DNA of 64,000 nt from Tepidicaulis marinus (GTDB taxonomy: Bacteria; Pseudomonadota; Alphaproteobacteria; Parvibaculales; Parvibaculaceae): the NCBI RefSeq assembly GCF_000739695.1, contig NZ_BBIO01000002.1, forward strand, positions 1 through 64,000, written 5' to 3'. Numbering within the stretch: the first letter of the stretch is position 1; each line of letters starts with the position of its first letter. The translations under genes and the position numbers were made by a program. The notes under the pieces are model-generated. The model made no database searches. It saw nothing but the letters and a program-made list of their open reading frames with translations, and was not told the DNA's origin. Shown here in pieces: positions 7,932-16,184 of the stretch.

Positions 7932-8504
7932 ATGTCCCGATTTGGCCCCGGCGTCACGCTCAACGATCCCGCTTTCATTCACGAGACGGCGCTTGTCTAT
8001 GGCAAGGTGACGATCAGTGAAGGCGCCTCGCTTTGGCCCTATGTCGTCATCCGCTCGGAAATGCATGAAGTGCGGATCGGCAAGCGCACGAATATTCAGG
8101 ACTTCGTCATGATCCATGTCGGCAATACGACGCAGACGATCATTGGCGATAATTGTTCGATCACTCACCATGTCACGGTGCATGGGGCGGAGATCGGCGA
8201 CAATTGCCTCATCGGCATCAACTCGACGCTGATGGACGGGGTGAAAATCGGCAAGAACTGCATCATTGCCGGGCATTCCATTCTGACGGAGGGAACGGAA
8301 ATTCCCGACAATTCTATCGTCGCGGGTGCGCCAGCCAAAGTGATCAAGACGCGGGACAATGGAGCGGCCAATATCATGAATGCCGCCTTCTATTTTGAAA
8401 ACGCCAAAGCCTATGCGCGCGGCGAGCACCGGGTGACGGACTTGCCGGAATTCGGCGCGGCCATGCAGGCCGAGCTCGAAAAACTGGGTCAGAACAAGGG
8501 CTGA
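7932..8504 (+). CDS. gamma-carbonic anhydrase-like hexapeptide-repeat protein
   Basis: A 190-residue left-handed beta-helix protein with repeated isoleucine-rich hexapeptides (residues about 20-130) and a C-terminal helix. The histidines placed like the zinc ligands of gamma-carbonic anhydrases are present (IHVG and THHVTVHG). Homologues form trimers; some hydrate CO2 and others bind CoA or carnitine esters, so catalysis is not certain. GAGGAAACGC precedes the ATG. Cotranscription with the MFS carrier suggests a shared role in acid or bicarbonate metabolism. Confidence 0.88.
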   Translation: MSRFGPGVTLNDPAFIHETALVYGKVTISEGASLWPYVVIRSEMHEVRIGKRTNIQDFVMIHVGNTTQTIIGDNCSITHHVTVHGAEIGDNCLIGINSTLMDGVKIGKNCIIAGHSILTEGTEIPDNSIVAGAPAKVIKTRDNGAANIMNAAFYFENAKAYARGEHRVTDLPEFGAAMQAELEKLGQNKG

Positions 8505-8595
8505 CAAGGTTGTTATGGCAGGGCTGGCGGAGGCCGCCCGCTGCCGTTAGACTGCGCGCCAAATCACTCCCGTTTTCACACCAATGGCAGGACCG

Positions 8596-9639
8596 ATGAA
8601 ACTTCCCAGCCAATTTTACAAACCCCTCGCCATCGGCGCGCCCGCGCCTTTCCGGGAGCTTCCCGTGCGCACGGAGCGGATGATTCATTTTTTCCCGCCG
8701 CAAAACGAGAAGATGCGCGCCAAGGTGCCGGACCTGATTTCCAAGGTGGATGTGATCTTGGGCAATCTGGAAGACGCCATTCCCGCCGAGGCGAAGGAAG
8801 CGGCGCGGGCCGGGTTCATCGAAGTCGTCAAAGCCAATGATTTCGGCCAGACGGGTCTTTGGACGCGGATCAACGCCCTGAATAGCCCCTGGGTGCTTGA
8901 CGATATTACCGAGATCGTCAGCGCCGTCGGCGACAAGCTCGATGTCATTATGCTGCCCAAGGTCGAGGGCGACTGGGATATTCATTATCTCGATCAGCTT
9001 CTCGCGCAGCTGGAAGCGAAGAACGGCATCAAGAAGCCCATTCTCATTCACGCCATTCTGGAAACCGCGCAAGGGGTGAAGAACGTGAACGAGATTGCCG
9101 CAGCCTCCCCGCGCATGCATGGCATGAGCCTCGGCCCGGCGGACCTTGCCGCCTCCCGCGGGATGAAAACGACGCGTGTGGGCGGCGGTCATCCTTATTA
9201 CGGCGTGCTGGCGGATGCCGAGGAAGGCCAGAGTGAGCGGCCCTTCTATCAGCAGGACCTTTGGCACTACACCGTGGCGCGCATGGTGGATGCCTGTGTC
9301 GCCAACGGCCTGCGTGCCTTCTATGGCCCCTTCGGCGATTTCGGCGACGAGCGGGCCTGCGAAGCGCAGTTCCGCAATGCCTTCCTGATGGGCTGCTCCG
9401 GGGCGTGGTCGCTCCATCCCTCGCAGATCGACATTGCAAAGCGCGTCTTCAGCCCGGAAGTAAACGAAGTGCTCTTTGCCAAAAAGATTCTGGACGCGAT
9501 GCCGGACGGCACGGGCGCCGTCATGATCGACGGCAAGATGCAGGACGATGCGACCTGGAAACAGGCTAAGGTGATCGTCGATCTTGCCAAGATGGTGGCG
9601 GAAAAAGACCCGGAGCTGGCGAAAGCCTACGGCTTCTGA
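8596..9639 (+). CDS. mcl: malyl-CoA / beta-methylmalyl-CoA lyase (CitE-like)
   Basis: A 347-residue HpcH/HpaI/CitE-type lyase that cleaves L-malyl-CoA to acetyl-CoA and glyoxylate, and often beta-methylmalyl-CoA to propionyl-CoA and glyoxylate. Mg-binding residues are in LETAQG and [16 protein letters not shown] and the C-terminal AWSLHPSQ are characteristic. From memory, the protein resembles the Chloroflexus lyase of the 3-hydroxypropionate bicycle from its first residues ([10 protein letters not shown]) to its last (AKAYGF), more closely than the shorter Rhodobacter Mcl1. I chose the second ATG (8596) because AGGA precedes it and homologues start there; 8584 is the alternative. Its stop abuts that of the convergent glycosyltransferase gene. 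Confidence 0.88.
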   Translation: MKLPSQFYKPLAIGAPAPFRELPVRTERMIHFFPPQNEKMRAKVPDLISKVDVILGNLEDAIPAEAKEAARAGFIEVVKANDFGQTGLWTRINALNSPWVLDDITEIVSAVGDKLDVIMLPKVEGDWDIHYLDQLLAQLEAKNGIKKPILIHAILETAQGVKNVNEIAAASPRMHGMSLGPADLAASRGMKTTRVGGGHPYYGVLADAEEGQSERPFYQQDLWHYTVARMVDACVANGLRAFYGPFGDFGDERACEAQFRNAFLMGCSGAWSLHPSQIDIAKRVFSPEVNEVLFAKKILDAMPDGTGAVMIDGKMQDDATWKQAKVIVDLAKMVAEKDPELAKAYGF

Positions 9640-10674
9640 TCAGCCGGCGCGGACAAGCAGCCGGTTTAAAGCCTCTTCAACGGCGGCGATGGGCACGAGC
9701 GATGCGTCCACGCCGCCGTAATCTTTTGCATCGACGACTTCCAGCAGCCGTGCGCCGGGCGCATATTTCTTCGGATCGTGCTTGGCGAAGATAGAAACGA
9801 GCGGCGCACCGCCCACCGCAAGCATGTGTCCCGTGCCGGAATCATTGGCGACCGCCGCCTTTAGCCGCGCGGCCAGCGCCATGACGAGCAGCGGGCCTTT
9901 TACATCGCCATAAGGGTCGCGCCGGTTCCATTCGGGAAAGAGCGCGTCAGGCACAGCGGAGGCAAGCGGTGCGAGCCAGTCTTTTTCATCCGGCCCCAGA
10001 AAGAACACGGGCACGCGCCCTGCGTCTTTCTGCTTGCGGGCAAGCGCGATGAAATTATCGAGCGGCCAGCATTTGCTCTTATCCCCCGCCCCCGGCGAAA
10101 AGCCGATATAGGACGGTCCTTCCGGGAGGAGCGCGATAGCTGCCTCATGCACGCGCTCGGCAAGCGGCATGGCAAAAGCCGGGTCGGGAACGGCAGGCGG
10201 CGCGGCAAGGTCGAGCAGCTGCATTAGATAAGCGGAGAACGAGCGCGGTGAACCGTTTCCCTTCTCCGGGCGGGTATCGGAGAACATGAACCCGGCTGTG
10301 CCCGAGACGAAATGCCGGTGCGAGAGCCGTTTCAGGATGAGTGTGCGCAGGACAAGGCGCTGCGTATCGATGATGACGTCGAAATGGCGGTTGCGGACAA
10401 TGGCGCGCGGCAGCAGCAATTCGCCGGGCGATTTGCCGACCCCGGCGCATTCGATCACTTCATCAACGAAAGGCGTGGCGGCATCTTTCAAAAGCCCGGC
10501 ATAAACGGTCTTGCCGAGGCCGGAGAGCCAGGTGATGTGCGCGCCCGGAAAACGGGCCCGGCAGGCATGCAGGAACGGCAATTTGATAATGCCGTCGCCG
10601 ATCTGGTCCTGGCCGGAATAAATTAATACCGAGCGGGCCCCGGCCGCGTTGGCCCCTTCTGAACGTTTCGCCAC
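9640..10674 (-). CDS. glycosyltransferase family 9 (heptosyltransferase-like)
   Basis: A 344-residue GT-B enzyme of the ADP-heptose:LPS heptosyltransferase family. The N-terminal Rossmann half begins SVLIYSGQDQIGDGIIKLPF, and the nucleotide-binding half includes FSPGAGDKSKCWP and the donor-site ANDSGTGHMLAVGGAP. It probably adds a sugar to lipopolysaccharide core or another surface glycan on the cytoplasmic face. No other LPS-core gene is adjacent, so the acceptor is unknown. The stop codons of this gene and of the malyl-CoA lyase form TGATCA with no spacer. Confidence 0.88.
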   Translation of the reverse strand: MAKRSEGANAAGARSVLIYSGQDQIGDGIIKLPFLHACRARFPGAHITWLSGLGKTVYAGLLKDAATPFVDEVIECAGVGKSPGELLLPRAIVRNRHFDVIIDTQRLVLRTLILKRLSHRHFVSGTAGFMFSDTRPEKGNGSPRSFSAYLMQLLDLAAPPAVPDPAFAMPLAERVHEAAIALLPEGPSYIGFSPGAGDKSKCWPLDNFIALARKQKDAGRVPVFFLGPDEKDWLAPLASAVPDALFPEWNRRDPYGDVKGPLLVMALAARLKAAVANDSGTGHMLAVGGAPLVSIFAKHDPKKYAPGARLLEVVDAKDYGGVDASLVPIAAVEEALNRLLVRAG

Positions 10675-10710
10675 CCGTTTGTCCCTAATGTCCTCAGGCG
10701 TAATAAAACA

Positions 10711-10744
10711 ATGCCCCGCCGAGCGGTAAGCACCGGCGGGGCAT
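10711..10744 (-). terminator. rho-independent terminator after OYE gene
   Basis: ATGCCCCGCCG (10711-10721) pairs with CGGCGGGGCAT (10734-10744). On the minus strand the hairpin is followed by TGTTTTATT. Confidence 0.85.
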
Positions 10745-10770
10745 GGCTAATGTCGCCTATCGGCTAGGGG

Positions 10771-11874
10771 TTAGGCAAGCGCCGCCAGCGCTTCCTTGGT
10801 GAAGGGCACGAGGTCTTTCGAGCGGCCTTCGCGGATCTTGTTCGGCCATTCCGGATCGACCAGCAGAGCGCGGCCAACGGCCACCATGTCGAACTCGTCC
10901 TTTTCCAGCCGGTCGAGCAATTTGTCGATGCTGGTCGGCTCGGAAGATTCGCCCATGAAGGCGCCGATGAATTCCCCCGACAACCCGACGCTGCCCACGG
11001 TCATGGTGGGTTTGCCGGTCAGTTTCTTCGTCCAGCCGGCAAGGTTGAGATCGGAGCCTTCGAATTCCGGTTCCCAGAAGCGGCGGGTCGAGCAATGGAA
11101 CATGTCGACACCGGCATCGGAGAGCGGCTTGAGGAAGGCGGCCAGCTCATCCGGGGTCGGCGCGATCTTGTGTTCGAAGTCCTGCTGTTTCCACTGCGAG
11201 AAGCGCAGGATGAGCGGATAGTCGTGGCCCACCTCGCGGCGCACTGCATTGATGATATCGACGGCGAATTTCGTGCGCTGAGCTGCCTGCTCGCCGCCAT
11301 ATTCATCGTCACGCTCATTCGTGCCGGCCCAGAAGAACTGGTCGATGAGATAGCCATGGGCGCCGTGCAGCTCGATCGCATCGAAGCCGAGCTCGCGCGC
11401 GTCTGCCGCCGCGCGGCCGAACGCGTCGACGACGCTCTGGATATGCTCTTTCGACATTGGCTCGGAAACTTTTTTGCCCGGTTTGAAGAGGCCGGAAGGC
11501 CCGGCGCTCGGCAACTCGGAACGCGGGGCTTTGCCCGGATCGCGCATCGTGCCGACGTGCCAAAGCTGCGGTGCGATGAGCCCGCCTGCATCATGGACTT
11601 CCTCCACAACGCGCTTCCAGCCTTTCAGCGCCTCTCCGTGAAAGGCGGGTACATTTTCCGCCATGGTGGCGACGGGATCGGCAACGGTCGTGCCTTCCGT
11701 GATGATGAGGCCCGTTCCCCCTTCCGCGCGGCGGCGGTAATAGGTGGCGACATCTTCGCCCGGCGTTTCGCCCGGTGAGAACTGGCGCGTCATCGGCGCC
11801 ATGGCAATGCGGTTCGGAACCGTCAGGCCGTTAAAGGTGAAAGGGCTGAAAAGTTTGTCGAGTGATCCGCTCAT
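10771..11874 (-). CDS. NADH:flavin oxidoreductase / Old Yellow Enzyme family
   Basis: A 367-residue FMN-dependent TIM barrel. The FMN and active-site motifs are clear: NRIAMAPMTRQFS at the N terminus, the catalytic pair region ELHGAHGYLIDQFFW (about residues 165-180), and the phosphate-binding GRALLVDPEWPNKI near the C terminus. Such enzymes reduce activated C=C bonds or nitro groups using NAD(P)H. It is single, with its own terminator; the physiological substrate is unknown. Confidence 0.92.
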   Translation of the reverse strand: MSGSLDKLFSPFTFNGLTVPNRIAMAPMTRQFSPGETPGEDVATYYRRRAEGGTGLIITEGTTVADPVATMAENVPAFHGEALKGWKRVVEEVHDAGGLIAPQLWHVGTMRDPGKAPRSELPSAGPSGLFKPGKKVSEPMSKEHIQSVVDAFGRAAADARELGFDAIELHGAHGYLIDQFFWAGTNERDDEYGGEQAAQRTKFAVDIINAVRREVGHDYPLILRFSQWKQQDFEHKIAPTPDELAAFLKPLSDAGVDMFHCSTRRFWEPEFEGSDLNLAGWTKKLTGKPTMTVGSVGLSGEFIGAFMGESSEPTSIDKLLDRLEKDEFDMVAVGRALLVDPEWPNKIREGRSKDLVPFTKEALAALA

Positions 11875-12064
11875 GAAGGTCCTTTGAAATGTGATGAGGC
11901 GGCCCGAGGCCGCCCGGTTCGAATTTGAATGGCGTACATATTGAGACTAAGGCCGTAAAAGGCAACCTCTGGGCGTTCACTTTCCGCACGGCGGCTCACG
12001 CCTTTCCTTTCGGGGCCAATCGGCTAGGCTGCGGTAAAACAACGGGAAATGCGGGGAGGAAAGC

Positions 12065-12973
12065 ATGTGGGGTCCAAATCCGGTTCTGGAGAAACTGGGA
12101 TTCGGCGAAAATGACCGTGTCGCCATCATCCATACGGACGATATCGGCATGTGTCAGGCCTCGGTTTCCGCCTTTATCGACCTTTGGGAGGCAGGCCGCA
12201 TCACCGCTGGGGCGGCCATGGTGCCCTGCCCTTGGTTCGGGGAAATCGCCGCTTATTGCCGGGCGAACCCGGAAGCGGATATGGGCGTTCACGCAACTTT
12301 GACCTGTGAATGGCCGACCTTCCGCTGGGGCCCGCTGAGCACGAGGGATGCAGGCACCGGCCTTCTGGATGAGGAAGGGGGACTGCACAAGACCTGCGAG
12401 GCGCTGGCCGCAAAAGGGCGCCCGCCCGCCGTGCGAGCCGAGCTTGCCGCGCAGATTGCCCGTGCCCGTGCCGCCGGTATTTCCCCTACCCATATGGACA
12501 CGCATATGGGCTCCGTTATGCATGCGAAATTCTACGAAGGCTTTGCCGAGACGGCGCTGGCCGCCGGTATTCCGCCTTTTACGCTCCGGCTGGAAGAAGC
12601 CCAATGGCTGAAAGGCGGCTATGACGCGGAAAGCGCGGCGGTGCTTTTCAAACAGAGCCAGCGGCTGGAAAAACTCGGTGTGCCGCTGCTCGACCGGATC
12701 CTGAATGTTCCGCTTGCGGAGGAGGAAGACAGGTTGGAGAAGACCCGTGCCGTTTTCCGGACTATGAAACCGGGGCATTTGAGCTATTTCATTTTGCATC
12801 CGAGCCAGGATACGCCGGAGCTGCGGGCGATCTGCTCGGATTGGCGCTCACGGGTCGCCGATTATGAGATTTTCCTCTCTGGCGGCGTTGCGGAAACGAT
12901 TGAGGAGGAAGGCATCCACCTCATCGGTTGCCGGGATTTGGCAAATCTGATGCCGGACTGGGCGAATGCTTGA
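12065..12973 (+). CDS. ChbG/HpnK (YdjC-like) carbohydrate deacetylase
   Basis: A 302-residue deacetylase of the ChbG/HpnK family. The metal-binding residues are seen in IHTDDIGMC (residues about 22-30), GVHATL and the THMDTHMG motif. Members deacetylate chito-oligosaccharides (ChbG) or hopanoid intermediates (HpnK). No hopanoid or chitobiose genes are adjacent, so the substrate is open. GGGAGGAAAGC precedes the ATG. It could act on a surface or storage glycan. Confidence 0.88.
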   Translation: MWGPNPVLEKLGFGENDRVAIIHTDDIGMCQASVSAFIDLWEAGRITAGAAMVPCPWFGEIAAYCRANPEADMGVHATLTCEWPTFRWGPLSTRDAGTGLLDEEGGLHKTCEALAAKGRPPAVRAELAAQIARARAAGISPTHMDTHMGSVMHAKFYEGFAETALAAGIPPFTLRLEEAQWLKGGYDAESAAVLFKQSQRLEKLGVPLLDRILNVPLAEEEDRLEKTRAVFRTMKPGHLSYFILHPSQDTPELRAICSDWRSRVADYEIFLSGGVAETIEEEGIHLIGCRDLANLMPDWANA

Positions 12974-13072
12974 CCTGAGGGCCCGCGGTGTCCGGCAATG
13001 CTTGCCGAATATGCGGGGCGCGGGTAACAATAAGGGATAAAAATTGTTCTGTAACCGCAGGTTGAGCGGCTG

Positions 13073-13402
13073 ATGTTAAAGCGTGATGCAAAGTTTCAGA
13101 TCGGCCAGGTCGTGCGCCACCGGTTCTATCCGTTCCGGGGCGTGGTGTTCGATGTCGATCCCACTTTCAACAATACCGAGGAATGGTGGCAGTCCATTCC
13201 CGCCGAAGTGCGCCCCCGCAAGGACCAGCCCTTTTATCATCTTCTGGCGGAGAACGAGGAGACGGAATATGTCGCCTATGTTTCCGAGCAGAACCTTTTG
13301 GAAGATGAGACGGGCCGCCCGATCCGGCATCCGGAGGTCCGGCATTTTTTCGGGTCGCTGGAAAACGGTGTTTACCAGCTGCGCTCGGATATTGCACATT
13401 GA
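13073..13402 (+). CDS. hspQ: heat shock protein HspQ
   Basis: A 109-residue YccV-like domain protein (FQIGQVVRHRFYPFRGVVFD, then EEWW and QPFYHLL, and VSEQNLLED). HspQ is known from E. coli as a hemimethylated-DNA-binding protein and as an adaptor enhancing Lon protease. I did not find a convincing heat-shock sigma promoter in the 100 bp upstream. A left-handed beta-helix acyltransferase follows after about 35 bp and is probably cotranscribed. Confidence 0.92.
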   Translation: MLKRDAKFQIGQVVRHRFYPFRGVVFDVDPTFNNTEEWWQSIPAEVRPRKDQPFYHLLAENEETEYVAYVSEQNLLEDETGRPIRHPEVRHFFGSLENGVYQLRSDIAH

Positions 13403-13440
13403 CGGCACGCCATCACCGCCGGGCATAAGGACCAACGACA

Positions 13441-14163
13441 CTGCGTAAAGATCGCCGCCCCTACCCGGTCCGCCGCATCAGAGACGGGTTAGAACGTTTT
13501 TACACGCGGCATTATCTCGCCCCTCATTTCGCGGACATCGGACCTGGGCTAGACGCTTCATACCCCTGGACCATCGAAGTCTGGGGCCCCAACGTGACGG
13601 CTGGAAAGAATCTACATATCCGCTCGGCGCGCGGCCACATGGTACGCCTTTCCACATGGGATACGGGCACACGCCAGGGCCGCATCGAGATCGGCGACAA
13701 TGTGCTGATCTCGCCTTCCAATCAGATCGTCTCGTCCGTCGGCATTACCATCGGCTCCAACACGATGCTGGCGAGCGGCTGCTATATCTCCGATTCAGAT
13801 TGGCACGACACCTATGACCGCACGGCGGAGCATGAAAAATATGCGCCGGTCGTTCTCAAAGACAATGTCTGGCTCGGCGTGCGCACTATCGTCGGCAAGG
13901 GTGTGACGATCGGCGAGAACAGCATTATCGGCGCAGGCTCCGTGGTGATGACGGATATTCCGGCCAATGTCATTGCCGTCGGCAATCCGGCAAAGCCCGT
14001 GCGCGAGTTGGACATGACCCGCGAGTTCCGCAAGCGCGAGGAACTCTTCCATAATCCGGAAAAGCTTGCCCGCGATATGGACCAGCTGCAGCGCTATCTT
14101 TTGCGCGAGAATACGTTCCTCAACTGGCTGCGCATCCTGGTGGCACCGCGCCGGGGTGACTGA
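13441..14163 (+). CDS. hexapeptide-repeat acyltransferase with non-canonical start
   Basis: A sugar O-acetyltransferase-like left-handed beta-helix protein. Hexapeptide repeats (IEIGDNVLISPSN, ITIGSNTMLASG, VWLGVRTIVGKGVTIGENS) are followed by the VVMTDIPANVIAVGNPAKPV signature. The first conventional start (GTG 13594) would remove about 50 residues that look genuinely coding (KDRRPYPVRRIRDGLERFY) and match, from memory, the conserved N terminus of this family. The frame is open only from 13429, and the available initiators are ACG (13435) or CTG (13441), 3 and 9 nt after AAGGA. About 240 residues from CTG. Either initiation is non-AUG or the ATG has decayed. Confidence 0.75.
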   Translation: MRKDRRPYPVRRIRDGLERFYTRHYLAPHFADIGPGLDASYPWTIEVWGPNVTAGKNLHIRSARGHMVRLSTWDTGTRQGRIEIGDNVLISPSNQIVSSVGITIGSNTMLASGCYISDSDWHDTYDRTAEHEKYAPVVLKDNVWLGVRTIVGKGVTIGENSIIGAGSVVMTDIPANVIAVGNPAKPVRELDMTREFRKREELFHNPEKLARDMDQLQRYLLRENTFLNWLRILVAPRRGD

Positions 14164-14177
14164 TCAGCCGTGCCCCG

Positions 14178-15227
14178 TCACCAGCGCAGATACTGCGTTT
14201 CGGTGAAACCGGGCATGGCTGCGATATCAAATGCTTTTCCATCTCCGTCTTTCAGCACGCCTTTGAAGAAACCGAACATCTGGTGGAAATTGCTGGCGAT
14301 TTTCTCGCTCTCGCCGGTCGCGTGATAACCGCCCGCCGGTGTGAACGTCAGATCGACTTTGCCGTCCTGGGAAGAGATCCGCCAGGGCGCTTCGAGATTC
14401 TCGTCGTCGAAATCGATCATCGCATGATCGCATTTCACCATCGCGCCATTCACCCAGAAACAATTTTCCGTTTGGCCTGTCTCGTTGACGCCGTTCGAGA
14501 CGTTGAGGCCGAGCAGCGCGCCATTTGCCGCGCGGCCGGAAAAACAGGCCCAGTTCCAATAGGTCTCCGGGCGCAAGAACCCTGCCGTATAATCATGATG
14601 CGCGCAGGCACCGAGCGCGGCAAAATCATAGCGCCCGAAGGGACCGGAGGCCTCCCCTTCGGCTGTAACGCCTGCAACCTTTTGCGCATAAGTCCAGCCG
14701 GCCGCCCCCGTTTGCGTACAAAGGCGCAAGGTCTCGAACCCCGGTTTGCTTTCGCTGAAGGAAAGCGAGATCGCCGTGCCGTCATCGAGGCAGACGTCCA
14801 GTTTTTTCGACAGTGTTTCCTTTTCGGCGCACATCACGATGCGGTTTTCGCCGAAGCGGAAAAGGCTCTCGCCCGCATCCGGATCGAGGGCGAAGCGGCA
14901 CTCATCGCCCTGGCGCGCGCCGAAGCGGCGCTCCAGCACGAAGCGGTTTTCTGAAAAGTCGAAAATATAAAGAAAGGCGGATTTGAGCGCGGCGGAATAA
15001 GTCACCGCGCAGCCCAGCGCAAAACGGGCCGAGACGGCGCCTAGAAACTGAAAGCCCTTGAAGTCGCTCTCGCGCCGCTCTTCCGGCAGGAGCGCGCCGA
15101 GCGGTGATTTGAGCCTGTAGCCGCGGTAATGGATGGGGCCGATGGGTGCGCCGAAGAGCCCCTTCTTCACCTTCCCGTTTTCATCAATGAGCGGGCCGAT
15201 TCGGGGTCTGGTGTCAGGTTTTTTCAT
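14178..15227 (-). CDS. DUF2804 domain-containing protein
   Basis: A 349-residue member of DUF2804, a beta-rich family without a settled biochemical function, sometimes linked to lipid or carbohydrate storage granules. Recognisable blocks include IHYRGYRLKSPLGALL near the N terminus, YWNWACFSGRAANGALLGLN in the middle and NFHQMFGFFKGVL at the end. It is convergent with the acyltransferase (14 bp apart) and divergent from a 33-residue membrane protein. Confidence 0.85.
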   Translation of the reverse strand: MKKPDTRPRIGPLIDENGKVKKGLFGAPIGPIHYRGYRLKSPLGALLPEERRESDFKGFQFLGAVSARFALGCAVTYSAALKSAFLYIFDFSENRFVLERRFGARQGDECRFALDPDAGESLFRFGENRIVMCAEKETLSKKLDVCLDDGTAISLSFSESKPGFETLRLCTQTGAAGWTYAQKVAGVTAEGEASGPFGRYDFAALGACAHHDYTAGFLRPETYWNWACFSGRAANGALLGLNVSNGVNETGQTENCFWVNGAMVKCDHAMIDFDDENLEAPWRISSQDGKVDLTFTPAGGYHATGESEKIASNFHQMFGFFKGVLKDGDGKAFDIAAMPGFTETQYLRW

Positions 15228-15303
15228 TGATGAAGATCAATGCCCCGCCTTTTCGCCAGCGCTTTAAATTCCCTTCTGGGGAACGCGCTGAAAGGACAAT
15301 AAA

Positions 15304-15405
15304 ATGACCGACGCCGATACGCTTTATCTTGCCATCGTTCTGGGCGGCTTTGTGCTCTTTGCCGGTGTACTGGCCTATTGTTCGGCAAAAGCCTCGCACC
15401 GGTAA
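15304..15405 (+). CDS. 33-residue single-pass membrane protein
   Basis: A short gene starting ATGACCGACGCC, with AAAGGA 8 nt upstream. The product has a polar start (MTDADT), one hydrophobic helix (LYLAIVLGGFVLFAGVLAY) and a basic tail (CSAKASHR). A terminator hairpin embraces the stop codon, which supports a short independent transcript. Similar tiny proteins occur in alphaproteobacteria but I know of no function. Confidence 0.72.
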   Translation: MTDADTLYLAIVLGGFVLFAGVLAYCSAKASHR

Positions 15406-15420
15406 GGTGCGAGGACTTTT
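15392..15420 (+). terminator. terminator overlapping the stop of the 33-residue gene
   Basis: CCTCGCACC (15392-15400) pairs with GGTGCGAGG (15406-15414). The loop GGTAA contains the TAA stop; ACTTTT follows. Confidence 0.85.
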
Positions 15421-15435
15421 CCCAAACCAAGACGC

Positions 15436-16002
15436 TTACTGTTTACCGAGCCAATCGAAGGCAGCCGAAATACCCGACAGGCTGACCGGCACTTTTACCG
15501 GGCCGCGCTGGGCGTGCACGAAGGCAACCTGCATCGTATTGCCTGCCCGCATCTGCGAAATGACATCGGTTGAAAGCGCCATATGCGCTTCGCAGCCGCC
15601 GCCATGGCAGATGACGAAAGGCGCGCCGAATTCCTTGTTCTCATCGACCTTGAAGCCGACGCCCTGCGGCAGCAATGTGCCGAGCGGCGTCAAGGCGATC
15701 GCGCCGAAACCGCCATCCTTGACGTTCGGGCCGATGGCTACGGAAATGATCCGCGTTTCCGGGTCTTCTTCCGCGCGAATGTCCACATAGACATTGCACA
15801 CCTTGCGGGTGCTGCCGTCATTGAGGCCCATCTGCTGGCACCGCCCCGCCCAATTGCCGAATTTTTCAACCTGGGGCGCCGCCGCGCCCGTACCGGCGCC
15901 GGCACCGAGACCTTCTTGCGCAGAGGCCGTAACCGAGCCGAAAGCAAGAGCGATCAATGCGGTGAGAACAGCGATCGGCGTGAAAATCCGCCGTTGAATC
16001 AT
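15436..16002 (-). CDS. invasion-associated locus B (IalB) family protein
   Basis: A 188-residue exported protein. A signal peptide (basic MIQRR start, hydrophobic core, AxA-like cleavage site near SVTASAQE) precedes a glycine/alanine-rich spacer and the IalB domain (EKFGNWAGRC, VCNVYVD, GFKVDENKEFGAPFVICH). IalB was first linked to erythrocyte invasion in Bartonella; in environmental alphaproteobacteria it is a common periplasmic protein of unknown role. The ATG at 16002 is preferred because GAGG lies 6-7 nt upstream; an in-frame ATG four codons earlier is possible. Confidence 0.88.
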   Translation of the reverse strand: MIQRRIFTPIAVLTALIALAFGSVTASAQEGLGAGAGTGAAAPQVEKFGNWAGRCQQMGLNDGSTRKVCNVYVDIRAEEDPETRIISVAIGPNVKDGGFGAIALTPLGTLLPQGVGFKVDENKEFGAPFVICHGGGCEAHMALSTDVISQMRAGNTMQVAFVHAQRGPVKVPVSLSGISAAFDWLGKQ

Positions 16003-16184
16003 GATAAACCTCATAAGTTGACGTCACGGGAAAGAAGCCACCACCCGGCCTCTATTTCCAATCGGGCACAATATAGACATGCTCTGCGGCATAAAAGGGG
16101 CAGAAGCATGAAGAAGCATGATTGGCTATCTTGCGGGCGCTTTGCGCCTGCGTCATGGTTGAAAAAAAGCTCTCGGGAGGGGAT

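Noticed and set aside
12974-13072. Heat-shock sigma promoter ahead of hspQ
   Set aside because: No pair of boxes with correct spacing could be identified by eye.
13594-14163. GTG at 13594 as the start of the acyltransferase
   Set aside because: It would discard about 50 upstream codons that look coding and it has no ribosome binding site.
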